64,000 bases of DNA from Mucilaginibacter sp. JRF (lineage in GTDB: Bacteria; Bacteroidota; Bacteroidia; Sphingobacteriales; Sphingobacteriaceae), in the NCBI RefSeq assembly GCF_015223065.1, contig NZ_JADFBY010000002.1, positions 558,001 to 622,000 of the forward strand, in the 5' to 3' direction. Within the stretch, counting starts at the first letter, position 1, and each line of letters starts with the position of its first letter. The translations under genes and the position numbers were made by a program. This document shows positions 18,853-27,449 of this stretch, one piece after another. The notes beneath the pieces were generated by a model. The model worked only from the letters and a program-made list of their open reading frames with translations, was not told the origin of the DNA and made no database searches.

Positions 18853-19362
18853 ATGAAAAGATTATTTAAAGTTGCTTTGGTTGCGGTATGTATGTTATTT
18901 GTGGGGACGTATGCAAAAGCACAAAAGATCGCGCACATTAATTTTAACCAGCTGATTGAGCAAATGCCTGAAACCAAAACTATCAGGACACAAATGGAAG
19001 CTTACCAAAAAACTTTTGTTGACACTTACACTACTATGGGTAATGAGTTTCAAACTAAAGCACAAGCTTACGAGAAAGATAAAGCTACAATGAACGATGC
19101 TACCCGTTCAGCTAAAGAAACTGAATTGCAGGATCTGCAAAAACGTATTCAGGATTTCCAAAAGGATGCGCAAGGTAAAGTTGAAGCTAAAAGCAACGAG
19201 TTAACCAGACCATTATTTACAAAAGCACGCGCTTCAATAAGCAAAGTTGCTAAAGCTAAAGGTTATACTTACGTGTTAGATTCATCACAAACTGAACTTT
19301 TAGTATCTCCGGATGCTGATGACCTGTTAGCTTCAGTAAAAGCTGACTTAGGTTTGAAATAA
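18853..19362 (+). CDS. OmpH/Skp-family periplasmic chaperone, copy 2
   Basis: 169 aa. Signal peptide residues 1-23 (ending AKAQ) precedes IAHINFNQLIEQMPETKT, then charged coiled-coil arms and a C-terminal beta part (KGYTYVLDSSQTELLV). It is paralogous to the preceding gene but diverged, so the two may form mixed trimers or serve different clients. A strong terminator follows. The pair after bamA matches P. gingivalis ompH1/ompH2. Confidence 0.92.
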   Translation: MKRLFKVALVAVCMLFVGTYAKAQKIAHINFNQLIEQMPETKTIRTQMEAYQKTFVDTYTTMGNEFQTKAQAYEKDKATMNDATRSAKETELQDLQKRIQDFQKDAQGKVEAKSNELTRPLFTKARASISKVAKAKGYTYVLDSSQTELLVSPDADDLLASVKADLGLK

Positions 19363-19386
19363 GAAATTAACAAGATAATGAAACTG

Positions 19387-19421
19387 AAAGCGCCCGCATT
19401 AACGGGCGCTTTTTTTATTTT
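19387..19421 (+). terminator. Terminator after the second ompH gene
   Basis: Perfect 10-bp stem AAAGCGCCCG / CGGGCGCTTT (19387-19396, 19403-19412), 6-nt loop, T-rich tail. Its tail runs into the murI promoter box. Confidence 0.92.
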
Positions 19422-19423
19422 TG
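19416..19423 (+). promoter_or_regulatory. -7 box for murI, 4 nt from the start codon
   Basis: TATTTTTG fits TAnnTTTG, overlaps the tail of the preceding terminator and is followed by CAAA and then the GTG start. If functional, transcription would begin at about the start codon and give a leaderless mRNA. Confidence 0.6.
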
Positions 19424-19427
19424 CAAA

Positions 19428-20258
19428 GTGTCAGCAACAAAACCTATAGGCATATTTGATTCGGGCTACGGTGGCTTAACCGTGTTTCGATCCATTGCCG
19501 ATCAGCTACCTCAGTATGATTATATTTATTTGGGAGATAACGGTCGCTCACCTTACGGTAACCGATCGTTCAAAACCATACATGAGTATACGTGGGAGTG
19601 CGTGCAATGGCTTTTTAAGCAGGATTGTCCGCTGATTATACTGGCATGCAATACCGCATCGGCAAAGGCCCTGCGCACCATACAGCAGCAGGATATGCCT
19701 GGTAAGTATGATGATAAACGTGTGCTTGGCGTTATACGCCCCACAGCCGAGGTAATAGGCAACTATACCCAAACCGGCGAAATAGGTGTGTTGGGCACAA
19801 AGGGCACGGTACAATCACAATCGTACCTGTTAGAGATAGAGAAGTTTTTTCCGCAGCTAACCGTTCACCAGCAGGCCTGCCCCATGTGGGTGCCGTTGAT
19901 TGAAACAGGAGAATATGAAAAACCCGGTGCCGATTATTTTGTAAAGGAGTACCTGGATGCCATACAAGCGCAGTCCACCAATATTGACACGCTTTTATTA
20001 GCATGTACCCATTACCCGCTATTGCAGGACAAGATAAAGGCTCACCTGCCCGACACCATTAAGGTAGTCGCCCAAGGCGATATAGTAGCCACCAGCCTTG
20101 CCGACTACCTGCAACGCCATCCCGAAATTGAAGGGCAGCTAACCAAGGCCAGCACTAAACAGTTCTACACCACATCCGACGATACCACCGACTTTGACCA
20201 CCATGCCTCCGCCTTTTTCGGCGAGCCTGTTGTAGCGGAGTATGTATCGGTGAAGTAA
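19428..20258 (+). CDS. murI: Glutamate racemase
   Basis: Converts L- to D-glutamate for peptidoglycan, 276 aa, cytoplasmic. The N-terminal PIGIFDSGYGGLTV signature starts at residue 6, so GTG at 19428 is the natural start. Catalytic cysteines are Cys74 (LACNTASA) and Cys193 (LACTHYPLL). The UDP-MurNAc-Ala-regulated E. coli type has an extra N-terminal extension that is absent here. It sits after the uppS-bamA-ompH cluster but behind a terminator with its own promoter. Confidence 0.95.
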   Translation: MSATKPIGIFDSGYGGLTVFRSIADQLPQYDYIYLGDNGRSPYGNRSFKTIHEYTWECVQWLFKQDCPLIILACNTASAKALRTIQQQDMPGKYDDKRVLGVIRPTAEVIGNYTQTGEIGVLGTKGTVQSQSYLLEIEKFFPQLTVHQQACPMWVPLIETGEYEKPGADYFVKEYLDAIQAQSTNIDTLLLACTHYPLLQDKIKAHLPDTIKVVAQGDIVATSLADYLQRHPEIEGQLTKASTKQFYTTSDDTTDFDHHASAFFGEPVVAEYVSVK

Positions 20259-20406
20259 CCCCTCCTAAATCCTCCCCGGGGGGAGGACATTGGAAATCGC
20301 AATGACGCGTTTTTTATTCCAATTTGTCATTTCGACGGAGGAGAAATCTGTACACGTTCATTAGTAAAGCGGAAGATTTCTCCTCGTACCTCGTCGAAAT
20401 GACAAA
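20257..20406. repeat. Composite palindromic intergenic repeat, copy 2
   Basis: The outer left arm 20257-20277 matches copy 1 (7520-7540) except for one base and overlaps the murI stop codon. It is followed by GGGGGGAGGA, which can fold back on the CCTCCCC of the arm. The inner palindrome 20323-20406 matches 7573-7659 except in the loop: TTTGTCATTTCGAC at one end, GTCGAAATGACAAA at the other. The distal outer arm of copy 1 is missing. It may also serve as the murI terminator region. Confidence 0.85.
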
Positions 20407-20777
20407 AAGAAGTATTAACTAATGCGGGGTGGCCTGGCAGAAAACCGGGCCAGGGAGTATGGCCTGTGGGTGGAAGGTTTTTTCTGCCTTGATGTTTGGT
20501 TACTTTCGCACCAAGGGAATTAACTGGGCTCTGCGCCCAAGAGCAGACTGACGATTGTAAAAGCACAACCTCTAAAATAAAGTACAAATTCTAAATAAAG
20601 CAAAGTTCATTACCTGTCCTCAATTTCTTTTGAGCGACCAAAAGAAACAAAAGTCGCCGGCTACGCCCTGCCCGGTGAAAGTTTGTGCTTTGGCAGGGCT
20701 TGTGCTACTCCGGGCATTTCTGATGCCGGTAGAATTGGTTATTTACGGTTTGTACTTTTATTCTATGCTTATTTATC
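20407..20777. other. Non-coding stretch with nested inverted repeats, probable repeat relic
   Basis: No credible gene is present. Inverted pairs are CCTGGC/GCCAGG near 20432-20455, GGGC/GCCC in the ACTGGGCTCTGCGCCCA segment, and GCCCTGCC/GGCAGGGC (about 20667-20700). The segment around 20625-20655 (CTTTTGAGCGACCAAAAGAAACAAAAG) resembles conserved intergenic words seen in many bacterial genomes, and an inverted partial copy (TTGGTTACTTTCGCACCAA) lies near 20499-20517. Short open frames here lack start signals and family features. Confidence 0.55.
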
Positions 20778-20790
20778 CCTCCAAACCCAA

Positions 20791-20798
20791 TATCTTTG
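20791..20798 (+). promoter_or_regulatory. -7 box, distal copy
   Basis: TATCTTTG (TAnnTTTG) in the first unit of the duplication, 112 nt before the aminotransferase ATG. Confidence 0.5.
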
Positions 20799-20854
20799 CA
20801 CAAAAATCAATAATTCAATAATTCAAAACTCTCCACTCATACCTCCAAACCCAA

Positions 20855-20862
20855 TATCTTTG
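20855..20862 (+). promoter_or_regulatory. -7 box, proximal copy
   Basis: TATCTTTG in the second unit, 48 nt before the ATG at 20911 and 64 nt downstream of the first copy. Confidence 0.55.
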
Positions 20863-20910
20863 CACCAATCAATAATTCAATAACTCAATAATTCAAAACT
20901 CTCCCCCCTC

Positions 20911-22098
20911 ATGCCCACCCTACGTCAGCTATTTTTATCGCACAATGCACAAACTACTGATTTTCCGCTGTTGTTGGAGTTTGAGCGTGCCGAGGGTTTG
21001 TATATGTATAATGCGGAGGGCAAGGCGTATATGGATCTGATATCGGGCATTGGCGTTAGCAGCATCGGGCACAGGCATCCGCGGGTGGTTGAGGCTATAA
21101 AAGATCAGGTTGATAAATACATGCACCTGATGGTTTACGGCGAGTATGTTCAAACCCCGCAAGTACGCTTTGCCGAGAAGCTGGTATCCATATTGCCTGA
21201 TCATTTGCAGTCGGTATACTTTGTAAATTCAGGTGCCGAGGCTGCGGAGGGCGCGCTGAAACTGGCCAAGCGCCATACTGGTCGCACGCAGATCATCGCC
21301 TGCAAAAACTCTTACCATGGCAGTACACACGGCGCGTTGAGCATTATGGGTAGCGATGAGTTTAAGCGTGGCTACGGTCCCTTGTTGCCTGATGTTGATT
21401 TTATTGAGTTTGATAACCTGGCCGATCTGCAACAGATAACGGATAAAACCGCCTGCGTAATTGTTGAAACCATACAGGGCGAGGCGGGCATACGTGTGCC
21501 CGAAATACAATATATGCAGGCCCTGCGACACCGTTGCGACAAAACCGGAACACTGCTTATACTGGATGAGATACAGGCAGGCATGGGGCGTACGGGCAAA
21601 CTGTTCGCGTTTCAGCATTATGGTATTGAGCCGGATATTTTGCTGCTGGCCAAGGCGCTGGGTGGCGGTATGCCGATAGGCGCTTTCATATCATCGAACC
21701 AAATAATGGGCGCCTTAAAGGATAACCCGATACTGGGGCATATCACCACGTTTGGGGGGCACCCGGTAAGCTGCGCCGCGGGCCTGGCTGGGCTCGAAGC
21801 CCTGCTTGATGAAAACCTGACCGAACAGGTTGCCGAAAAAGAGCGGTTGTTTAAGGAGTTACTGGTTCATCCGGCTATAAAAGAGGTTCGGGGTAAAGGA
21901 TTGATGCTGGCTGCCGAGTTTGAGGATTTCGACCTGAATAAAAAAATAATCGACCGCTGTATAGAAAATGGTATAATTACCGATTGGTTTTTGCATTGTT
22001 CTAACTCCATGCGCATCGCTCCGCCTTTGATCATCAGTCATGCCGAGATCAAAAAAGCGTGTGCTATAATACTTGAGGCTGTTGAATATTATAGCTAA
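20911..22098 (+). CDS. Class III (PLP-dependent) aminotransferase
   Basis: 395-aa fold-type I aminotransferase of the acetylornithine/ornithine/4-aminobutyrate group. The PLP lysine is Lys248 in LLLAKALGGGMPIGAF. The phosphate-binding block VNSGAEAAEGALKLAK, the aspartate of LILDEIQAGMGRTGK and THGALSIMG are all present. The donor substrate cannot be fixed from sequence: no arginine or GABA pathway gene adjoins it. It stands alone behind the duplicated promoter. Confidence 0.9.
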   Translation: MPTLRQLFLSHNAQTTDFPLLLEFERAEGLYMYNAEGKAYMDLISGIGVSSIGHRHPRVVEAIKDQVDKYMHLMVYGEYVQTPQVRFAEKLVSILPDHLQSVYFVNSGAEAAEGALKLAKRHTGRTQIIACKNSYHGSTHGALSIMGSDEFKRGYGPLLPDVDFIEFDNLADLQQITDKTACVIVETIQGEAGIRVPEIQYMQALRHRCDKTGTLLILDEIQAGMGRTGKLFAFQHYGIEPDILLLAKALGGGMPIGAFISSNQIMGALKDNPILGHITTFGGHPVSCAAGLAGLEALLDENLTEQVAEKERLFKELLVHPAIKEVRGKGLMLAAEFEDFDLNKKIIDRCIENGIITDWFLHCSNSMRIAPPLIISHAEIKKACAIILEAVEYYS

Positions 22099-22356
22099 GT
22101 AGTTCACGCACATATCACTTTTCATAATTCATTCTTACGGCAGCCCCTTCAGCTGCTTGTTGGCTATTTGAGTTTTAATTAAAACGAGTGTGTTTTGGTA
22201 CGCTTTGTGCAACATAGCTTGTGCTGATGCCCTATGATAGATTTATAGCCTTTAAACGCATCTTTTTGACGATTCCGTGTCCTTTTTTTAAGCCGTTCGC
22301 GTAGACACATTGTATCATTAGCACATTCAACTAAAAATTAAAATCAACATATACCA

Positions 22357-24633
22357 ATGAAGATCGCCTACATATCAACCTATCCGCCGAGAGAATGCGG
22401 GATAGCTACATTCAACCAAAACCTGATGCGCGCCATAAATGCTAACTTTTCGGAACGCAAAAAGCCCTCGGACGGTGGTTATGTAGTTGCCCTGAATGAC
22501 TCGGGTGATCTGGAAGAATATGAGTACCCCGAGGAGGTAAAATATGTAGTGCGCCAAAATAATCAAAAGGATTACATCCGTGCCGCCAACTATATCAACA
22601 CCAGCACGGTTGATGCCTGTATATTGGAGCATGAGTTCGGTATTTTTGGCGGAGAAAGTGGAATCTATATTTTACCGCTCATCAATCGTTTGGAGAAACC
22701 GTTGATCTCGATATTACATACTGTACTAAAAGAACCCAGCTATGTGCAGCGCATCATCATCCGCGAGATAGCCGAGCAATCATCAAAGGTTGTGGTGATG
22801 AGCCAGCGCGCGGTAGAGTTTCTTACATCGATATATGATATTCCGGAAGAAAAGATACAGATCATTGAACACGGTGTGCCTGATCTGGAAGCACCCGCAG
22901 AAAATCCGGTAAAGTCGCTTTCTTCATTTAAAAACCACCGGGTGTTGCTCACCTTTGGTTTGTTAAGCCGCAATAAGGGTTTGGAAACGGTTATCAAAGC
23001 CTTACCGAAAATTGTAGAAAAGCACCCTGATGTGATGTATGTTATTTTAGGTAACACGCACCCCGGCGTACTTAAAAACTCAGGCGAGGAATACCGCGAT
23101 TCTTTAAAAAGCCTTGCCGCTCAATTGGGCGTTTCAAAAAACCTGGCGTTCATCAATAAGTTCGTATCTGAGGAGGAATTGATCAATTACCTTACCGCCT
23201 GCGAGGTGTATGTAACGCCATATTTAAACGAGGCACAGATCACCAGCGGTACATTATCATACGCTGTTGGTTCGGGTGCGGCGGTGGTATCAACACCATA
23301 CTGGCACGCGCAGGAATTGCTTGACCATAACCGTGGCCGTTTGTTCGATTTTAAAAATTCAGAAGCCCTTGCCGATATTGTGAACGAACTGCTTGATAAC
23401 AGCATTGTATTGAATGAGCTGAAAACAAACGCTTATCAATATGGCCTGCACTTGCGTTACCCCGTTATTGGTGCCGAATTTATTAAGGTAGCGCAGGAAT
23501 CATGCATGAGCCATGACTTTAGCGACAAGATACTTAAGAACAGCATTGTTGACCCCGAGATATTGCCAAAATTCAGCTTAACACATGTTTTGCGCTTAAC
23601 GGATGATACCGGTATTGTTCAACACGCTAAATATGGCATTCCTAACTTAAAGGAAGGTTATTGTTTGGATGATAATGCCCGCGCGCTCATTATGGCGCTG
23701 ATGGCTTATCAGCGTAATAAAAGCGAAGAGGCCTTTGAGTTATTGCCGATATACTTGAGCTACATTCACTACATGCAAACTGATGATGGCAACTTCCGCA
23801 ACTTTTTGAGTTTCGACAGGAGGTATCTGGATGAGATTGGTTCTGAGGATTCATTCGGTCGTACCGTTTGGGCTTTGGGTCATTTAATAGGCTGCGCGGC
23901 CAGCAACTCGTATCGTGAGTTCGCGCTCGAAATATTCCAGAAATCATACCCGCATTTTCGTGCCCTTAAATATTTGCGTGGAATGGCCAATACCATTATC
24001 GGCATCAGCCTCTACCTGCAAGCAGTACCTGCCGACGAAGGTATGATGCAGGAACTGGTAAGGCTAACACAACCATTGGTTGACGCGTTCAACAATACCG
24101 CAAGCGACGATTGGCAATGGTTTGAGGAAGGCATGACGTATGATAACGCCATCCTGCCATTAGCACTGCTACACTCATGCGAGATTACCGGTAATGAGGA
24201 AGTACGTGTAGTAGCCATGAAAGCCATGTCGTTCCTGGATAAACTGACTTTATCTAATGGATATTTAAGCCCTGTGGGTAACGATGGATGGTACTACCGT
24301 GGTGGCACCTTCCCTACTTACGATCAGCAGGCTATTGAAACCATGGCCATGGTATTAATGCACTTCCAGGCCTACAAAATATTCCGCACGCCGGAGTATA
24401 TCGAAAAAATGTTCCTGAGCTATAAATGGTTCCTGGGCGAAAATACGTTGCGCGCACCGCTTTACGACCATGAAACCAAAGGCTGCTGCGATGGCTTACT
24501 GCCAACGGGCATTAACCGTAATCAGGGTGCCGAAAGTACATTGGCTTACCTGATATCGCACCTTACTGTATTGAAAGCCTTTGAGCTGGAGTACGAGTAC
24601 AACAAGTTTGGCCACAGCGTACAGATCTGCTAA
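22357..24633 (+). CDS. GT4-family glycosyltransferase fused to a C-terminal helical-toroid domain
   Basis: 758 aa in two parts. Residues 1-385 are a GT-B glycosyltransferase: N-terminal STYPPRECGIATF, the VVMSQRAVEFL and IIEHGVPD loop, and the donor-site region LSRNKGLETVIKALP and EAQITSGTLSYAVGSGA. Residues about 400-750 are all-helical with repeated aromatic motifs (GYCLDDNARALIMAL, SEDSFGRTVWALG, QWFEEGMTYDNAILPLAL), resembling (alpha/alpha)6 glycoside-active domains. The stop abuts the next glycosyltransferase start. A glycan-building role is likely, but donor and acceptor are unknown. The 258 bp upstream hold a weak GCAGC/GCTGC hairpin (22140-22157) and no clear promoter box. Confidence 0.85.
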   Translation: MKIAYISTYPPRECGIATFNQNLMRAINANFSERKKPSDGGYVVALNDSGDLEEYEYPEEVKYVVRQNNQKDYIRAANYINTSTVDACILEHEFGIFGGESGIYILPLINRLEKPLISILHTVLKEPSYVQRIIIREIAEQSSKVVVMSQRAVEFLTSIYDIPEEKIQIIEHGVPDLEAPAENPVKSLSSFKNHRVLLTFGLLSRNKGLETVIKALPKIVEKHPDVMYVILGNTHPGVLKNSGEEYRDSLKSLAAQLGVSKNLAFINKFVSEEELINYLTACEVYVTPYLNEAQITSGTLSYAVGSGAAVVSTPYWHAQELLDHNRGRLFDFKNSEALADIVNELLDNSIVLNELKTNAYQYGLHLRYPVIGAEFIKVAQESCMSHDFSDKILKNSIVDPEILPKFSLTHVLRLTDDTGIVQHAKYGIPNLKEGYCLDDNARALIMALMAYQRNKSEEAFELLPIYLSYIHYMQTDDGNFRNFLSFDRRYLDEIGSEDSFGRTVWALGHLIGCAASNSYREFALEIFQKSYPHFRALKYLRGMANTIIGISLYLQAVPADEGMMQELVRLTQPLVDAFNNTASDDWQWFEEGMTYDNAILPLALLHSCEITGNEEVRVVAMKAMSFLDKLTLSNGYLSPVGNDGWYYRGGTFPTYDQQAIETMAMVLMHFQAYKIFRTPEYIEKMFLSYKWFLGENTLRAPLYDHETKGCCDGLLPTGINRNQGAESTLAYLISHLTVLKAFELEYEYNKFGHSVQIC

Positions 24634-25641
24634 ATGAAGGTAGCGGTATTAGCACCCGTAGCCTGGCGCACACCGCCCAGGCATTACGGGCCGTGGGAGC
24701 AGGTAGCATCAAACATTGCCGAGGGCTTGATAAAGCTGGGCGTTGATGTTACCCTTTTTGCCACGGGCGATTCAATTACTGCCGGTAAACTGGAAGCGAT
24801 ATGCGAGCAAGGCTATGAGGAAGACCGCGGCCAGGATGCCAAGGTTTTAGAGTGCCTGCACATTAGCAACCTGATGGAAAAGGCAAGTGAGTTCGATTTG
24901 ATCCATAACAACTTTGACTTTTTGCCGCTTACCTATTCGGGGTTGATCAAAACACCATTGATCACTACCATACATGGTTTTTCATCGGAGAAGATAATCC
25001 CGGTTTATAAAAAATATAATTCGAGGGGGCATTATGTGTCCATCAGTAATTCAGATCGAAGCGCCGAACTGGATTACCTGGCCACGGTTTACAACGGATT
25101 GGATGTAAAGGATTTCGCTTTCAACGCCGAACCTGAAGATTACCTGCTTTATTTTGGCCGCATACATCACCATAAAGGCACTGCCGAATCTATTGAGATA
25201 GCCAGGCGTAGCGGCAAACGTTTGCTGATAGCTGGCATTATTCAGGATGAGGGCTATTACCGCGAAAAGGTTGAACCACATCTTGATGATCAGATACAAT
25301 ACATTGGTCATGCCGGGCCGGATAAACGAAAGGAGTTATTAGGCAAGGCATCAGCTTTGCTGCACCCCATAAACTTTGATGAACCGTTTGGCATGAGTGT
25401 AGCCGAATCCATGCTTTGTGGTACACCGGTTATCGCATTCAATCGTGGCTCGATGCCGGAGTTAATAAAACATGAGCAAACAGGTTACCTTGTAAATAAC
25501 GTTGACGAAGCCATAAAGGCCGTTAGTCTGCTACCCAACATTAAAAGGAATGAATGCTACCAATGGGCAGCCTCACAGTTCTCGTGCGATAAAATGGTTG
25601 GCGATTACTATAAACTATACCGGCAGATACTGGGCGCTTAA
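24634..25641 (+). CDS. GT4-family glycosyltransferase
   Basis: 335-aa GT-B enzyme. The N-terminal glycine-rich loop (PPRHYGPWEQVASNIAEGL) and the donor-site motif DEPFGMSVAESMLCGTPVIAF near 247-267 are classical GT4 features. The ATG follows the TAA of the preceding fused glycosyltransferase with no gap, so the two are translated from one message and probably act on the same glycan. The 3' end overlaps the converging permease by 4 bp. No signal peptide or membrane segment is seen. Confidence 0.9.
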   Translation: MKVAVLAPVAWRTPPRHYGPWEQVASNIAEGLIKLGVDVTLFATGDSITAGKLEAICEQGYEEDRGQDAKVLECLHISNLMEKASEFDLIHNNFDFLPLTYSGLIKTPLITTIHGFSSEKIIPVYKKYNSRGHYVSISNSDRSAELDYLATVYNGLDVKDFAFNAEPEDYLLYFGRIHHHKGTAESIEIARRSGKRLLIAGIIQDEGYYREKVEPHLDDQIQYIGHAGPDKRKELLGKASALLHPINFDEPFGMSVAESMLCGTPVIAFNRGSMPELIKHEQTGYLVNNVDEAIKAVSLLPNIKRNECYQWAASQFSCDKMVGDYYKLYRQILGA

Positions 25642-27365
25642 AGTGTTTTATTATCCGGCAGTTCAATTGGATTTTTCCCCAACGCGCTGTTTTTATAGCT
25701 GTAGGTAAAGTAGATCACCAAACCGATAACCAGCCAGGCCAAAAAGCGCAGCCAGTTGATATAGCCAAGCTCGGTCATGAGGTAAAGGCAACTTAACAAA
25801 CCCAGTACCGGTATTAGCGACAGGTTTTTAATAAATGATACTACAGCTATACCCGCGCTTACAATAATGAACAATATCAGCGGGAAACGCTCGTGCACGT
25901 TCTCGCCCGAAAGTAATTCAAATACTGGTTTGTGAAAGCCAATAACCGCACCAATAAACAAGGCAGGTACAATAAACTTACCATTGATGTAAGGTAGCTT
26001 AAAGCGCCCTTGTACAGCAGCCTCTTTAGGTAAAAGCAACACACCACCGCAAACCAATACAAAGGCGAACAGTGTGCCGATGCTGGTTAGGTCGGTAACC
26101 TCGGTAAGGTTCATGAATAGGGCTGGTATGGCCACAACAAAACCGGTAACTATAGTAGCGAATGATGGTGTTTTGAATTTAGGGTGAATGCGTGAAAATA
26201 CCTTTGGCAACAAACCGTCACGACTCATGCTCATCCAAATACGAGGCTGCCCTAACTGGAATATCAGCAATACGCTGGCGGTAGCAATAACCGCGCTTAC
26301 CGAAATTACATAGCTTATTTTAGGCAAGCCTACCTTAGCGAATACAAACGCCAATGGGTCGCCTACCTGCAAATCTTTATAGCTCACCATACCCGTTAAT
26401 ACCAGGGCGATCAGCACGTATAAAACAGTACAAATAATTAGCGAATAGATCATACCACGAGGCAGATCGCGCTGCGGGTTCTCGCATTCTTCGGCTGTGG
26501 TCGATATGGCATCGAACCCGATATAAGCAAAGAAGACACCCGATACCCCCTTCATCACACCACCAAAGCCGTTAGGCATAAATGGGTCCCAATTGGCTGG
26601 CGTAACGTAAAAGAAGCCTAACAATATAACGGCTATCACTACAGCAATCTTTAACATCACCATAGCATTGGTTGCTTTTTTAGTTTCGCGTATACCGATG
26701 TATACCAGGTAGGTTATGGCTACTACAATAAGCAGTGCCGGTATGTTGGCTATCAGCTTAAAATTACCTGCACCCGGCGCGTTGGCGAAGGCCGCGGCAG
26801 CATGGCGCATTTTGTCGGTTATATCGGCAATGTGGCCTCCGGCTGTAAGTTGTTCAATGTCCTCGTGCGCTTTAAGGGCGGTATAATAATCCATGGTGAG
26901 ATATGCCGGGATGTGGATATGAAAACCCTCCAGCAAATTCACAAAATAGGTACTCCATGATATGGCCACGGCAATGTTACCAATGGCATATTCCATTAAT
27001 AAATCCCAACCTATTATCCAGGCCACCAGTTCGCCAAACGAAGCATAGGCATAGGTATAGGCACTGCCCGCAACCGGTATGCGCGAGGCAAACTCGGCAT
27101 AGCATAATGCCGAAAAACCGCAGGTAATGGCTGTAATAACAAAAAGGATACTTACCCCCGGCCCGCCATGAAAAGAGGCTTCGCCAATGGTACTGAAAAT
27201 ACCGGCGCCAATTACGGCGGCAATACCCATCAGGGTCAGATCCTTTACTTTAAGTGCTTTGGTGAGGTGGGTTGCGCCGCCTGAATGCTCGCTGTCGCTG
27301 AAACCGCTTTCAACATCGGCTAAAATTTTTGAAACGGATTTTCTACGAAATATACTTTTCGACAT
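25638..27365 (-). CDS. APC-superfamily cationic amino acid permease
   Basis: 575-aa integral membrane transporter with 12-14 predicted helices. The first helix carries the APC signature GIAAVIGAGIFSTIG, followed by the helix-3 block YAEFASRIPVAGSAYTYAY and the IGFDAISTTAEE segment after helix 6, all typical of the CAT (SLC7-like) branch. The C-terminal four hydrophobic segments fit the 14-helix CAT layout. The substrate, probably amino acids, is not determined. A -7 box (27398-27405) lies upstream, and the stop overlaps that of the glycosyltransferase by 4 nt. Confidence 0.9.
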   Translation of the reverse strand: MSKSIFRRKSVSKILADVESGFSDSEHSGGATHLTKALKVKDLTLMGIAAVIGAGIFSTIGEASFHGGPGVSILFVITAITCGFSALCYAEFASRIPVAGSAYTYAYASFGELVAWIIGWDLLMEYAIGNIAVAISWSTYFVNLLEGFHIHIPAYLTMDYYTALKAHEDIEQLTAGGHIADITDKMRHAAAAFANAPGAGNFKLIANIPALLIVVAITYLVYIGIRETKKATNAMVMLKIAVVIAVILLGFFYVTPANWDPFMPNGFGGVMKGVSGVFFAYIGFDAISTTAEECENPQRDLPRGMIYSLIICTVLYVLIALVLTGMVSYKDLQVGDPLAFVFAKVGLPKISYVISVSAVIATASVLLIFQLGQPRIWMSMSRDGLLPKVFSRIHPKFKTPSFATIVTGFVVAIPALFMNLTEVTDLTSIGTLFAFVLVCGGVLLLPKEAAVQGRFKLPYINGKFIVPALFIGAVIGFHKPVFELLSGENVHERFPLILFIIVSAGIAVVSFIKNLSLIPVLGLLSCLYLMTELGYINWLRFLAWLVIGLVIYFTYSYKNSALGKNPIELPDNKTL

Positions 27366-27397
27366 TTATTAAATGCTTTTATGAGGCCAATCAACCC

Positions 27398-27405
27398 CAA
27401 ACATA
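27398..27405 (-). promoter_or_regulatory. -7 box for the permease
   Basis: On the minus strand TATGTTTG (TAnnTTTG), 32 nt before the permease ATG. Confidence 0.45.
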
Positions 27406-27449
27406 ACCATTTTTTTGCATAGCACCTGTATAAGGTTTAATTTGCACCC

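Larger units (their letters stand above)
20778..20904 (+). repeat. Tandemly duplicated promoter segment before the aminotransferase
   Basis: Two copies of about 60 bp, 20778-20834 and 20842-20904. Each starts CCTCCAAACCCAATATCTTTGCAC, contains TCAATAATTCAATA words and ends ATTCAAAACTCTCC. Each copy carries a -7 box. Confidence 0.85.

Noticed and set aside
20327..20883. Small open frames between murI and the aminotransferase
   Set aside because: They run through palindromes and the duplicated promoter, and have no coherent protein features.
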